Translations under genes and position numbers: made by a program
Origin: Prostheceraeus crozeri
Taxonomy: Eukaryota > Platyhelminthes > Polycladida > Euryleptidae
Length of the DNA stretch: 64,000 nt
NCBI GenBank assembly: GCA_907163375.1
Contig: CAJQUW010005758.1
Span: forward strand, 248,001 to 312,000
Direction: 5' to 3'
Notes under the pieces: generated by a model
The model's database searches: none
Seen by the model: only the letters and a program-made list of their open reading frames with translations
Told to the model about the DNA's origin: nothing
In this document: piece after piece, positions 11,689 through 23,326 of the stretch
Position numbering within the stretch: the first letter of the stretch is position 1
How the letters are laid out: each line of letters starts with the position of its first letter

Positions 11689-11914
11689 GACAATTCAAAC
11701 TTGTTTGCAGAGTTGAAGAGGTTCAAGAAAGATAAATTAAAGTCTACAGATATAAATGTTGTCCATGCTGATGGATCAATCACTGTCGAAAGATTAGATG
11801 GTTCTATTTGTCAAAATAGCGATGAAAAAAACGCAATCTATCAAAAGTATGGTTATATCCCCAACTTCTCACCAGATCTTGGGATTGGTAAAGTTTATGA
11901 TTTTTTGATGTTCG
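11689..11914 (+). CDS. DUSP19: DUSP19-like phosphatase, upstream coding exon
   Basis: The exon is bounded by acceptor TTAATTTTCAG|GAC and donor TTCG|GTAAGT. It encodes SNLFAELKRFKKDKLKS, then YGYIPNFSPDLGIGKVYDFL and ends MF plus the first base of a Gly codon. That is the order of the short N-terminal region and first catalytic-domain strand of DUSP19-type dual-specificity phosphatases. It contains no initiator Met, so at least one upstream exon is required. The next exon is 44.7 kb away at 56583. Host gene, not transposon-derived. Assignment rests on sequence pattern and exon phase; another small atypical DUSP is the main alternative. Confidence 0.85.
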
Positions 11915-12557
11915 GTAAGTGATTCCAATGAAATATTGAGCTTTAAGCTGATATAGATATCATACTACTTGTTATACTTAATGCTACTTTGTTGTGCTGC
12001 CCCCTCCAAGTTAAATATATCCATGCCGAAAGGAGGGGCAATTCGACCCCTGCCACTTTTATGCTGTGACACCTTTTCAAACAGCATCTATGGTAACTTT
12101 TCACGAAACTCATGCATTTTCAAAATGAATACAGTATTTCATAAATGTTAATTAGCTCATATATAGCTTACAGTGCATCCACCATAATTGAACGAACTGT
12201 CCGTGTTATTTGAAAGACGAGACGCGAATGCCTTCAATACATAGATTGTGAATGCAACTGTACCGCTTTTGAAATGCACTGATAAAAATGCTAAGAGCTG
12301 CAATATCATCTCGGAAATATGAATACATATGTGAATCAAATATCTTGATTCACTCAAATCCAAATAGCAAGCATGGATAGCAAGAACATTTTTGAACTCG
12401 GCGTATTTCGTCTAATTCTAATGACATTCAAAGTCTGTCAACCAAAACATCTAAAAATAATGTATTTTATTTGTGACTTCATCCCTGATAAAGAACGAGT
12501 GAACTTGTGCCAGTGTCAATAACCAAAGCCAAAGGTACGAAGGTACGAAATATATGG

Positions 12558-13244
12558 CAGGGTTCCCGCGGCCCTTGAAAACCCTTCAATTTTTATGAAG
12601 TCATCAATTTAAATATTTTATATGTTAAAATATTGAAAAGGTCTACATATCATGTAACACAAAGCACATGATTTTGAAAATGAATATGAATAGATCTATT
12701 AATTAAGCTAGCTGCTTTAATCGTTTTAGTCACTTGATCGTTTTCAGATGATGTTTGCAACATTAAAGGTCGGTTGTACGCGTATTGTTATTGATGTTAA
12801 TTTCTGGCTTGTAGAACATTTAGATTTATGAAAATTGAATATGCTGATGATATCTCAACGGCAGAGAAATTTTCATTTACATTGTTGAAGTAACTAATGT
12901 CATTGTGAAGACAGTGAACACAAACATTGAAAACGAGACTGTAAAGTTTGTTTTGCCCCTAATTGTCCCACATGTTACCTGTTGCCGTCAAGTCGGTTAC
13001 GACGTCTAACCAGTATGACACATCTGTCGCAGCGGCTATTGGCTGCCTCATAGATCTTTAACTGAATGTTCAAGTATTTAACATATATTTCAATTGATTT
13101 TCTGCTCATTTTGAAATTTAGAAATTATCTATTTAATCATTTCAACACTTATAAGAAATCTCAAATTTACGTGACTCTTTAAAATCATTGATTTTGCCCT
13201 TGAAAAACCTTGAATTATCTGTTCGGAAAGCCCCGGGAACCCTG
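12558..13244. mobile_element. hAT-type non-autonomous element
   Basis: The ends CAGGGTTCCCGCGG and its near-complement CCCCGGGAACCCTG carry the CAGGG start typical of hAT elements and are followed inside by matching CTTGAAAA.CCTT blocks. Flanks ATATATGG and ATATGGCC share ATATGG, an imperfect 8 bp duplication. No coding frame. Confidence 0.65.
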
Positions 13245-14185
13245 ATATGGCCTCCGGGGTTGCTAAATGAATGAGGAGAATAATTTGGACAATTAATCAA
13301 TGTAGAAGATAAACATAATGACGAATTCCACACAGGGTAGCAACACCAACTCACAGTTGCATATTACACTTTCAATTAAGATGGAATTGGTCCATAGACC
13401 ATATCATAAGAAACAAACGCACCTCAATCCAAATTTCCATTTCGCAAAGTTTTGAAACAATTCTTTTATATGCTTAGCGACACAACAGAGCTTTTCCGTA
13501 GATCCCCAGCTCTACAGATTATTTACATTGTACTATTTCGGCATCTAAGAATCAATGAAATTTTCAGTGTGATATTTTTTCATGTAATAAACTGAGATCA
13601 TTAGAAGACCAGAGAGATATCTACACTAAACTATGCGTTATGCAGATACTAAGGTAGCGTTATTTTAAGTATATATATAAATATTTATATACATTATACA
13701 TATATAAAATATATTATACCTATATGTATATTTAAATACGACTGAAAAGCAATACTTTTAATTTTTTGTACTGTTCTTTCCTCGTAAAGGCGTCTTTTTT
13801 TCGATGCACAATTCATAAGACGATGTAATTCCTTCTGTGTATGTATAATTGCGCATGTAATGTCACTAATTTTATTGAAGAACAGTTTTGTAATACTAGT
13901 AGAGCGAATACAGTTTGCTCGATACGCAGTTAACACAGATATAGCAATAATCGTATCCATTGTGGCAGAATTCATGTGGAGTTGCGGTGCTATTGCTGAT
14001 TATCACCAGCATTTCCATAGCAAGGTTACTAAAGTCATGAAGATTGCGTGTAGCAGCAGACTTCAAGAAGATATTTTTGTAAATGATTGCTTCTTATTCG
14101 ATTCCGCTGATGAAAGTAGCGTTGTGTGTTTTCAGTGATGCTAAGTGTGTTGAGTGAATATCATTAATTATCTAGAACTGTTTTT
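13245..14185. other. Intronic DNA without a recognised gene
   Basis: AT-rich, with a TATATA-rich patch at about 13670-13735. Open frames on both strands overlap one another and show no family motif. Confidence 0.5.
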
Positions 14186-14191
14186 ACTGTT

Positions 14192-15374
14192 ATGTTTACT
14201 ATGAAATATCGTACTGCCGCCATGAGAGCCCTTTTTTACAGTGCTCGCAGAGTTTGTTCTACTGACGAGAATTACCAGGCTGCCGTCATCAGTATCAAGA
14301 ATATTTTTATCAAAAACGGCTTTCCAGAGCACATGATAGAACGAGTAAAATTACATGCAGATTCGATACCTGTGCAAAGACCAGCGAATGATGATGAAAA
14401 AATTGGTAAATTCGAGCCAAAAAATCAGTATATCGCCAACAAAGAAAAAGAGATTAAAAAACCGCAGAAAAGATATCAACAAAGCTTTACCTGATGATGT
14501 TCATATCCGGCCTATTCTTAAAACCCTCAAAACTTCTCAATCTATAGCATTTACCAAGGAATCTGCGAGCAGTTTTTTGGATGTCCAATTACACTTCGAC
14601 GATGGCAATATAACGACATCGATTTATAGAAAACCAAGCTTTACGGGACTGTATGATAATTATCAATCGTTTGGTCCAATTCGATATAAAGTGAATCTTG
14701 TTAAGACCTTAACGAAAAGGGCGTATGATATCTGTTCGTCCCAACATCTCCAGAAAGAACTGGAATTTTTGAAACGGACTCTACAGCGAAATGGTTACCC
14801 GGAGTGGTTTATCAATCGAAATATGAAGCCGCCATCTCCAAGACTTCCAACCGCAGAAAAGAAGCCGCTCTTCTTCAACATATGCTACCTTGGACAAATC
14901 AGTGAGACAATCTCCAAGAAGATATGTCAGAGAATTCGAAATTCATACCCTGTCCTCAAACCAATTCCAATTTTCAGGACGAATAATCTCGCACCTGCAG
15001 CTGTGAAGGACACAATTCCACCTAGCCGAAAACCGAAAATTATATACGAGTTTCTCTGTCCTTGCGGAGCAAGGTACATCGGCAAAACTACAAGGTGTCT
15101 CGATATTCGTCGTACTGAGCACATTCCCAGATGGGTGCAGAATTCAAACTCCAGACCGAAATCGACCAAGGCTGTCCAATCTGCAGTAACACGACACTTG
15201 ACCGAGTGTGATAGGAAGACCGACATTTTATCACAAGCTGAGCAAGGATTCAAAGTGGTGAGGAGCCTCAAAACGAAGTTTCAACTTTCGGTGGCTGAAA
15301 GTGTCACCATCAAAGAGCAACAGCCGATATTGTGTGCGCAGAAAGACCGACTTCATGTCTTAAAACTGACTTAA
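14192..15374 (+). pseudogene. Penelope-like element: RT C-terminus and GIY-YIG endonuclease
   Basis: Two overlapping frames. The second (to 15374) carries the C-terminal part of a Penelope-type reverse transcriptase (SFLDVQLHFDDGNITTSIYR, KPSFTGLYDNYQS, LEFLKRTLQRNGYPEWFI). It then has a GIY-YIG nuclease in the form IIYEFLCPCGARYIGKTTR...RRTEH with a Cys-x-Cys pair, as in endonuclease-bearing Penelope elements. The first frame (14192-14494) repeats a related thumb segment (SARRVCSTDENYQ...NGFPEHMI). A 3' RT piece therefore precedes a more 5' RT piece, an order that fits two partial copies in tandem. The RT catalytic core is absent, so the element is truncated. Confidence 0.85.
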
Positions 15375-16264
15375 AATTTGTTTCTGTATCATTATTTATT
15401 GGTAATGTTGTTTAATGCTACCTATTGCTTCATTTCAGTAGTGAGTGTACATAGCTTTTCTATGATTTCTGACATGTTAGAATGTACTAGTAACTGACGT
15501 CATCATTCTTGTGTCTTGCGTAGTTTTAACTTTACTCACTAGCTCCTGTTATTATCTCCTGTCAACGTTTTAGCATTTTATCTTGTTGTAGTTCACTTGA
15601 GAGAACAAGCGTGGCCATGAACCAGCAAACAGTGTTTTGGTTTTTTAAATTTACTTCTCAATTTTTCAATAATAATGATAAAATACCTCAACATTTGAAA
15701 TCGAACTTAGTATATAAATAAAACTGTGAGCATGTGACAAATGCTACGTTGGTAGTTCTATCCGCCATTTTCAAACCCACATGAACATTTAAAAGGATAT
15801 CCTAAGTCTACGGATATAAGCCTCCATGAGCATCCCCCAACCAAAGATTCATTCAACGTCATCGCTGTTACAGATCACCCAAGCATCTATGAAACTATTG
15901 TTATTAAATTGATTGAATCAGATAAATTATTGAATGAAAAAATGAGTTCCAATCCTTTGCTTCTCGATTTGTAAGCTACTGTCTGCGTCTTGCGAGTGAC
16001 GAATTTACTTTGAATCAGTGACGCATGTATTGTTTTATTGACTTTGCACTTTATGCAGATGACTTGATTTTGGATCTTTTACAAGTTCCTATCTATTTGT
16101 GACTTAACCATTTTACTGAACGTTGTTGATCAATGTATTTAAGTGGTTCCATTCCTGCCCTGGTGTTACATCTGAGGAAGTCTTTGAAAGCATGTTGTGT
16201 GAATTATTGTTTTCTTTTTTCGATATATTGGGGACCAACAAATCATATACGAGTATACATATAT
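15375..16264. other. Penelope 3' flank and intronic DNA
   Basis: No gene seen. An AATAAA at about 15718 may be the Penelope 3' end. The sequence passes into a (TA)n run at 16265. Confidence 0.5.
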
Positions 16265-16266
16265 TG

Positions 16267-16334
<68 letters not shown>
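16265..16334. repeat. (TA)n microsatellite
   Basis: About 70 bp of alternating TA, the landing site of the mariner element that begins at 16335. Similar runs at 21401-21430, 23230-23250, 23388-23412 and 63836-63860 also adjoin or lie near TA-targeting elements. Confidence 0.95.
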
Positions 16335-16338
<4 letters not shown>

Positions 16339-17742
16339 GTGCTAAAAAAGTAACGCAAAATTTAATTGTTAAAAGTTTTATTCAATTCATAGATCATAAT
16401 GAGAAGTGAGAACGTAGAAGACGATCAAAGAAGATGTTCAAAGTGTCCTCCGTCATTTAGAACACACTTCGCCATTGTCTCGCACAGACCTGCACACTTT
16501 TCTGCAAAGAGGCACATCAATGGTCTGCAACTGTTCAGAAATAAGCAACCGCAGCTGGTCGAGAGAAGTTGGGTTGTGGGAGTAGACTCTATCTTTTAAA
16601 ACACCCCACAAGAAAAACTCTGCTGGTGTCAAATCGGACGACCTGGCTGGCCACTCGATTGGTCCCCTCCTACCAATCCACCTTCCGGGAAATTTTTCAT
16701 CAAGGAAAGCTCGCACAGTGCTTGCGAAATGCGGGGGAGCACCGTCCTGCTGAAACATAACGTCATCGTCGTAGTTTGCTAAGCGAGGGATCAAAAAATG
16801 TTTAAGCATGTAAAGGTTAGACTGTCCGGTAACACTGCCATCAAAGAAATAGGGACCGATTATTCCAACAGAAGAAATACCACACCATACAGTCACTCCA
16901 GGCATATTGACGTCTTTTTCGATAATGTGATGCAGGTTGGTGTCATTCCAATAAATGCAGTTGTGCCGATTCAAATGACCATTTAATTTAAAGGTGGCCT
17001 CGTCTAACCAGATGATGTTATCAATACTTGCAGGATTTGCTCTGAACATTTCTTCAAAATTCTCACAACTTTGCATTCGCCTGTCTGGATCATCCTCATT
17101 GATGGCATGAAATAATCGAGGAATGTACGGTTTATATCCTAATTCTTTCAAGGTATTGAACACAGTCACGTGAGATACATTGTATTCTGAAGTATTGGAT
17201 ATTTGACGTGCAATACGATGTGTTGACGTTGGAGTATTCGGTTCAATTTCTTGCAACACAACTCTTTGAAACTCTTGAAATTTGCATAAAGATGGCCGAC
17301 CAGAACGACCCTCATCAGCAACAGACCCGCTTTCTTCAAACTTGTGAATGAGTCTAATTATTGTTGAAACATGGGGAGGGCTCTCACCAGCCTGTCTTGC
17401 AACTTCAGATGCATTACATCCAGATGAATAATAATTTTTCACCAGATTTATTCTCTCTTTAATTGTGAAACGTCGAGCCATTAACGTAGAGCTATAGTTA
17501 ATACGCAAAGCTGATTGACTGAACACGAGGAGTGACATTAGTAGATGAGTACAATTCAATGCTGGACAATCAATTTTGAAACTATGGTAGCGACTCGTGA
17601 AGTGGACGATTCTAAACATAAATGTGCTGCAAGTCTGGTAGTTTTGCAATATTTCTATGGTAGCTAGCTTTCTATGGTATCAGTTCCATTCAGTTGTTTG
17701 CTGACTATGATGAAAATTTTGCGTTACTTTTTTAACACCCGG
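16335..17742 (-). mobile_element. Complete mariner-like element
   Basis: 1408 bp between TA dinucleotides (16333-34 and 17743-44). Inverted ends share GTAACGCAAAATTT (start CAGAGTGCTAAAAAAG, other end CCGGGTGTTAAAAAAG read inward). It contains one intact transposase gene and nothing else. Confidence 0.92.
16453..17481 (-). CDS. Mariner-type transposase, intact (DD41E by count)
   Basis: 342 residues from ATG 17481 (MARRFTIKERINLV); the frame continues upstream but the conserved helix-turn-helix begins here. Two N-terminal HTH motifs precede a GRSGRPS linker. The catalytic positions are WLDEATF (Asp 1), FQQDGAPPHF (Asp 2) and SSDLTPAEFFLWG (third position). From the second Asp to the Glu of TPAEFF there are 41 residues. 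The SPDLTPxDFF type of transposase normally has Asp at that place, so this copy shows D41E spacing with Glu. No stop or shift. It should cut and paste its own ends if the Glu is tolerated. Confidence 0.92.
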   Translation of the reverse strand: MARRFTIKERINLVKNYYSSGCNASEVARQAGESPPHVSTIIRLIHKFEESGSVADEGRSGRPSLCKFQEFQRVVLQEIEPNTPTSTHRIARQISNTSEYNVSHVTVFNTLKELGYKPYIPRLFHAINEDDPDRRMQSCENFEEMFRANPASIDNIIWLDEATFKLNGHLNRHNCIYWNDTNLHHIIEKDVNMPGVTVWCGISSVGIIGPYFFDGSVTGQSNLYMLKHFLIPRLANYDDDVMFQQDGAPPHFASTVRAFLDEKFPGRWIGRRGPIEWPARSSDLTPAEFFLWGVLKDRVYSHNPTSLDQLRLLISEQLQTIDVPLCRKVCRSVRDNGEVCSK

Positions 17743-17767
17743 TACATACCGTATTATCGCGCTTTTA

Positions 17768-19064
17768 CAGGTTTTTCCATTTCTTAATGCACATCTGCCA
17801 TTGATTAGCGGCAATTTGCATTCATCAACGGCATTTGTCATTCTATTGCGTCATTTCTCATTGATAAGCGTCAGTTCATTGTTGCATAGATATCTGTCAC
17901 GTCTATATCGAGATTTTGCAATAAATAACGGCATTTTGCATTTGATAGTAGATGATATCAGAAAATGAACGGAGAACGCCGAACAAGGAGAACAATTTCT
18001 CAAGTAGACAAGCAGCGAATTGTTGATGCATATCTCGATCCTAATAGAGATTACATTGACGTAGCCACCAGTCTGGGAATACGTCGTGGTACTGCGTGGT
18101 CCATCGTTCGACGTTACAAACAAAATGGCACGGTAATTGCTCAACGTCGTGGAGGTCAGAGACCTCTACTCGTAGATTCCGAGATAAGAGAATGCATCAT
18201 TAGGATCGTTGAAGAAACTCCGCCATTTACACTCGAGCAAATTAATGCAGAGCTTCGTCACAGTCTTCCACAAAAGCAGCACATTTCAATCAGTACTTTG
18301 CATCGTACATTGGATGCTCAATTCATTACTTTAAAGAAGATGGAAAATGTAGCTGAACGCAATCGACCAGATGTCAAGCAAAGTAGAAGAGAACACGCAC
18401 AATGGTTGTTCGCAGATGGAGATGCCCAAGAGCTGATTTTCCTAGACGAAGCGGGCTACGCATTCAGTGTGTGGAAGGCGGGAGTCAAAAGGAATCTGGA
18501 GGAAGTACGTGATCACATGCTTCTACAGCCGCATCAAATGCGCTTAGCAACATTGGCGCAGATATCAGAGCAAAATCTGTCGTGTATAACACTTGATATC
18601 TGCCAGGCTTCATGGAGGAAAGTACGCCAACTGATACCTCGGTGTTTGCTTCTTGAGGACATACTGGACAACCATGCTTGAAAATTGTGCACCTTTTTGT
18701 ACAATATACATTCAATTCATGTGGATACTTTCGTGTTTTCTGTGAGATGAAATGCGCTGATTAAAGTCCTCTCAACAAACTGATAAGTCATCTTTTATGA
18801 AGATGACAAGTTTTATTAACACCATCAAATGTTACAGGATTGATATTTTCTAAAGGGAAAGATTCGCACATTTGATTCTAAACATTCTTCATGACAATGT
18901 GCCGCTAATCAATGAAAAATGCCGCTAAAGAATGACATATCTTAATTGACTACAAATTGCCGCTAATGAATGAGAAATTTCAACAACTGCATGGGAAATG
19001 CCGTTGATGAATGCAAATTGCCGTTAATTAAGTGCAGATGTGCATTAGCAAATGGAAAAACCTG
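17768..19064 (+). mobile_element. IS630/Tc1-like element nested in the pogo left end
   Basis: CAGGTTTTTCCATTTC... and its complement end at 19064 (GGAAAAACCTG), flanked by TA on both sides. The long terminal regions contain many copies of a short block of the form TGCCGNTAATNAATG in both arms (about 17800-17960 and 18900-19035), probably transposase binding sites. Carries a truncated transposase. Confidence 0.88.
17965..18681 (+). pseudogene. Truncated IS630/Tc1-type transposase
   Basis: 238 residues. N-terminal HTH (SQVDKQRIVDAYLDP, ATSLGIRRGTAWSIVRRY), then a GGQRP linker and the first catalytic block IFLDEAGYAF. After this the frame runs about 70 residues and stops (DNHA). The second Asp and the final Asp/Glu with its SPDLNP-type context are missing, so the protein lacks the catalytic triad. 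The loss looks like an internal deletion, since both terminal repeats remain. Confidence 0.85.
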
Positions 19065-19596
19065 TAGATACATGTGCTTATAAGCGAAAAAAGCTTGTTT
19101 TCACTGTGATGTAGATGTGCATTTTGTTCGCATATAAGCACATGTGCTAATATCCGGATATAGGCACACCCTAGTCAATGCGATTTTTCGTCTCTCTTTG
19201 TAGCCCACATGATTAAGAGAACTTCAGGTGCATCAATATAATGAACATTAGCTAATTATTATGCGCGAAACATGTATTTTCATTTCACATGTTGAACTCT
19301 GATTCCTGTTCCATCAGCTTACAAATGAGGTTGAAAATCTCCGTCAATGCTAATGCGCAGCTGTTCTTATTGAGTTGCATAAGCTGACCTCCTTTGACAG
19401 CATAACTTTCACAAGTCAAGGCGCTACTGCTACAAGGGATGGGCTCCGCTCCTTAGATACCAATAACTTTCTTCGCTAATTAAAAGCAGCGTCTTGCTAG
19501 CAACTATTCGGAGTGGTAGTGACTCTGTGCCAATGGCAATTCTCCTATCAATAAAGTTGCTTGCGATCATATTTCAGTCTGAAAGTTTGGTGCGAG

Positions 19597-20968
19597 ATGA
19601 GTAGACGCAGGTCATACACGATTTCATTTAAAAACGAAGTACTGGCCACTTTGGAGAACAATTGTGGGAATGTCTCAGCCACAGCAAAAGTACATAATGT
19701 CAACCGAAGGCAAGTACAAGATTGGAGGGACAAGACAAGTGAACTCAAGGCATGCAGCAGTCAAAGTCATCATGATTTTATCAGTCGTAAACGAAGGCGG
19801 CTGCCTTACAAATTGAAAGCTGTTTACCCTGAGCTTGAATCAGAAATGGTTGAATACATCAAACATCTTCGAAACCAAGGGATGGCTGTTCATGCCAATG
19901 CAATCCGTTCTGAAGCGAAGAGACGATTCCCAATGACCTATCCGACAAAGGACCCGTCCAAATTTCGGGCATCATATGGCTGGTTGAAGCGGTTTATGAG
20001 ACGAAACAATCTTGTAGAGCGACGTGTTACATCTGTCGGACAAAAGGTCCCCGAAAATGCCCAAGAATTAGCACGCAATTGGTTGAAGGACATAAAAGAA
20101 ATTCGCGAGAAATGTCATATTGTGGGTAACATGGATGAACCCCCGATGTGGTTTGATTTACCAAGCAACACTTCCATCGATTTCAAAGAAGACAATTCGA
20201 AGTCGCACCACCGGCAAAGAAAAGCTGCGGTACACGGTTGTGTTGACTGTGCTATCTACTGGACACAAATTGCCACCGATGATTATATTCCGAGGACTGA
20301 AAAAGCCTCCACGTGGCAATTTTGGTGATGTTGTTGTCTCAGCATCAAAAGGTGGCTGCATGACAAACGAGTTCATGAAGAGTGAGTATCTTCATAAAGT
20401 GTGGAAAGCACGCCCAGGATCGATCTTCAAGCCATCATGTGTGCTTACACTGGACACAGCGCGATGTCATACGCACGAAGATGTGAAAGCAGCATTCGAA
20501 AAGGAGAAAACGCGTTTGGCTTATATTCCAGGAGGAATGACGCCTTTGTTACAACCATTGGATAGTCATTTGAATAAACCATTCAAGGATGCCATGCGAA
20601 AAAGGTGGGAAGAATGGCTCTTGAACGGTGACCGAGAATATGCACGAACCGGCAAGCGCAAAGGTGCGAGTTACGAGATGGTAGCACAATGGGTTTCAGA
20701 GGCATGGCGTGAAATGTCCTGCGACATCATAAAGCGCTCATTCATTGAAACAGGTATCCAGGATTGTGATGGCGATGAAGTTCTTCACTCAAAGTTGCAA
20801 TCTCTTCTTGCTGGAACAGACCCCAGTGAAGTGGACGATGACGTGGAGGACAGTGAAGCATCTGACTTGGAGAACTATACAGGTGAATCCGACAGCGACA
20901 ATGAAAAGAGTGGTGAAGAAAGTAGTGACAATGATAGTGATATTGACTGTGAAATCATTGACAAATAG
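19597..20968 (+). pseudogene. Pogo/Tigger-like transposase with one frameshift
   Basis: Starts MSRRRSYTISFKNEVL, a Psq-type HTH, followed by a CENP-B-type HTH (SYGWLKRFMRRNNL). The DDE domain shows VGNMDEPPMWFD (first Asp), VLTLDTARCHTHED (second) and LLQPLDSHLNKPFKD (third). The frame changes by one base near 20250: the first frame stops at 20328 and the second, open from 20120, continues to 20968. The tail is very acidic (DVEDSEASD, SGEESSDNDSDID), as in many pogo/jerky-type proteins. Apart from the shift it is complete, so loss of function is probably recent. Confidence 0.88.
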
Positions 20969-21398
20969 GTTTGCTAAGTAAAGTTCTGTTTTCATCAGCA
21001 TTTTCGAAACGTTCCGTTAGATTAGATTGCCATCTTGTTTGTGTGACTCAATAGACAACTGCTTCACCCTCTTATATTTCGCTTTATGTTACAATTATTG
21101 CGGTAACATACCATAAGCAACAATGTTGGGCTATTTGATCAAAGAACACGTTCAAAATTAGCTTATAAATTATTATGCAACTAATGGACTATTTCTTGTA
21201 AATTATTACATTAAAGGAAATGAAACGCTAAGATAAACATGAATCAATAGCGCTACTTTTAGGTCATACGTTACCTTAGTGGCTGTATGTACTCGAGTCA
21301 TTGCGATGAATGTTGCAATTAGTAAAAAACACAGCGATTTCCCACTGATGCATTTTTTTCCTCCTTATAAGCACATGTGCTTAAAAGCGCGATAATAC

Positions 21399-21430
<32 letters not shown>

Positions 21431-21433
<3 letters not shown>

Positions 21434-23229
21434 GGTGTAACAAAAATTTCTCCCCAGTGAAGGAACACATTGAGCAACAGTTAATTTGAAATTTTGTTTC
21501 ATGATAAAAGGACCCAGTGCTCCGACTAACCTAACTCGACTCTCCTTTGTATTTACTATCTGCACATTAGCTACAATCTTTTTTGAGCGTTGTTCCTTTT
21601 TATAATTGCAAATCAATATGTATGTTGATTCATGCACCCATTGTTTTTTTCAAAAAAAACGCCATTTTAATTGATTGTGTAGCAGGCGCATTAAGACCTT
21701 CCGTTTGAGCACGTTTGATGGACGCATTGACGGATCAAGCCATCTGTATCATCTCCTCAGTCACATTAAATTTCTGAGTAAGTGATGGCTACACTTTTAT
21801 TTGTAACAAAAGTTCATCCCCATGAGGACAAATTTTTGTTACAGTCACCTTCAATGTTTTTCTCCAACACTACAGCTCATAGGGAGACCGTGATGACAAG
21901 ACAGCTGCAGTACCGAGTGCTATCGTGATTCTCATTGGCCGATTAACGCTTCAAATTTCATTGGTTGTCGCAATGTACTGCTTCTTCATGACTATTCATT
22001 TCATCTCCCAGTGTCAGTGAAGATGGTGAAAGCACGTGAACACAAACGCTCACAGATTCAAGGCTTGCATTCAGCAGGACATTCCATCTCACACATTGCT
22101 AACATCCTCAAATGTGACCGAAAGACTGTTCGGAAGTGGATGAAGTCAGAGTCAGGACAAGTGAAGGACGCAAGAAGGAGTGGTAGACTAACGAAAATGT
22201 CTCCAAACATCAAGGACAAAGTGCGTCGTGAGTTCAAAGACAGAGTCAGCCCAGGACTTCGGCGCATTTCGCGAAGCTTGAATCTCTCTCTTGGCTACCT
22301 GGAACGTGGAAAGACTATTTCTCACATGACTCTTTCTCGTCATTTGAGGAAGACCAAGTGGGGTAAAGTTGCTTACAAGCAGCCAACGAAGCCTCTTCTC
22401 TCAGCCAAAAATGTCAATGACCGAGTTCAATTCAGTCAAAGGATGGTCGATGAGGGATACACGGATGAAGCGGCCCAGGGTAAACTGTTGAGGTCACACA
22501 TACTGTTTACCGATGAAAGTCCCATAGAATTGCATCCAAAAGTTAATGCTCAAAACAGAAGAATAAGGACGAGTGATCCGTCGTCAATCAAGCCAGAAAT
22601 GCGGCCCAAGTTCCCCCTGAAAATCATGGTGGCCGGAGGAATATGCAGATACGGCAAGACAGATCTGTACATCGTACCAAGTCATGGAACTGTGAACGGA
22701 CAGCACTATCGTGAAAATATTCTCCCTCTGTATACTGACATTATCAAAGATAGACGCATATTTCCTTGTTCGGATAGCGGTGTACTGATGCAAGACGGAG
22801 CAACTTGTCATACGGCTCGTGCGACTCTCAGTCAAATTGATGACAGTGACGTCAAGGTCTGGAGGGATTGGCCTGGTAATTCACCGGACCTAAACCCCGT
22901 GGAACACATCTGGGCCAGATTACAGGACTCCGTTTTTAAACAGCCTCGCCCAAAAAACCGTGATGAGCTGATTTTGCGGGTCAAAGAAGAATGGGAGTCA
23001 ATTACACAGACCGAAGTTTGGCACTTGTGTGACTCGTTCCGAACGCGAATTTTGCAATGTTTGGAAAATGAGGGTAAGCACACGAACTATTAAGAAAATT
23101 GTTGTCCTTTTGTTATAAAACTGATGCTCAATGTATTAGAACTCATGTTTGCATAGTGAATTGTTTTTCGGTTGGCTAATTTTTGGCATGTAGGAGAACT
23201 TCATGGGGAGAAATTATTGTTACACCCTG
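21431..23229 (+). mobile_element. Complete Tc1-like element (DD35E)
   Basis: 1799 bp between TA dinucleotides in (TA)n. Terminal repeats CAGGGTGTAACAAAAATTTC (left) and GAAATTATTGTTACACCCTG (right) are almost perfect inverted copies. One intact transposase gene occupies the middle. Confidence 0.95.
22011..23093 (+). CDS. Tc1-like transposase, intact
   Basis: 360 residues from ATG 22011; ATG 22023 (MVKAREHKRSQIQGLHSAG) is an alternative start nearer the conserved HTH. Paired-like DNA-binding region (HSISHIANILKCDRKTVRKW), linker RRSGRLTK, catalytic ILFTDESPIEL, LMQDGATCHTAR and WPGNSPDLNPVEHIW, with 35 residues between the second Asp and the Glu. C-terminus ENEGKHTNY matches the usual Tc1 ending. 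No stop or shift, and ends intact: a candidate for an active copy. Confidence 0.95.
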   Translation: MSVKMVKAREHKRSQIQGLHSAGHSISHIANILKCDRKTVRKWMKSESGQVKDARRSGRLTKMSPNIKDKVRREFKDRVSPGLRRISRSLNLSLGYLERGKTISHMTLSRHLRKTKWGKVAYKQPTKPLLSAKNVNDRVQFSQRMVDEGYTDEAAQGKLLRSHILFTDESPIELHPKVNAQNRRIRTSDPSSIKPEMRPKFPLKIMVAGGICRYGKTDLYIVPSHGTVNGQHYRENILPLYTDIIKDRRIFPCSDSGVLMQDGATCHTARATLSQIDDSDVKVWRDWPGNSPDLNPVEHIWARLQDSVFKQPRPKNRDELILRVKEEWESITQTEVWHLCDSFRTRILQCLENEGKHTNY

Positions 23230-23252
23230 TATATATATATATATATATAATG

Positions 23253-23326
23253 AAAAGTTTGAAAAAGACCTTCTTTCGTAACTAAAAGTACTTATAGTTA
23301 CGAAAGAAGGTCTTTTTCAAACTTTT
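23253..23326. repeat. Perfect 32 bp-arm hairpin
   Basis: AAAAGTTTGAAAAAGACCTT... at 23253-23284 is followed after a 10-base loop by its exact complement at 23295-23326. The 74-base unit sits between (TA)n and (ATT)n-like sequence. It has the size and shape of a microRNA-type precursor or a minimal foldback MITE. Nothing else supports either reading. Confidence 0.9.

Larger units (their letters stand above)
17749..21400 (+). mobile_element. Pogo/Tigger-like element carrying a nested Tc1-like insertion
   Basis: Ends CCGTATTATCGCGCTTTTA at 17749 and its complement at 21400 lie between TA dinucleotides. The left terminal repeat is interrupted by another element at 17768-19064. Removing it restores a left end matching the right (GCGCTTTTA then ACATGTGCTTATAAG). 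Total 3652 bp, about 2.35 kb without the insert. It holds a frame-shifted pogo transposase. Confidence 0.9.

Noticed and set aside
16113-16358. Tyr/Ile-rich small proteins on both strands
   Set aside because: Translation of the (TA)n microsatellite, not genes.
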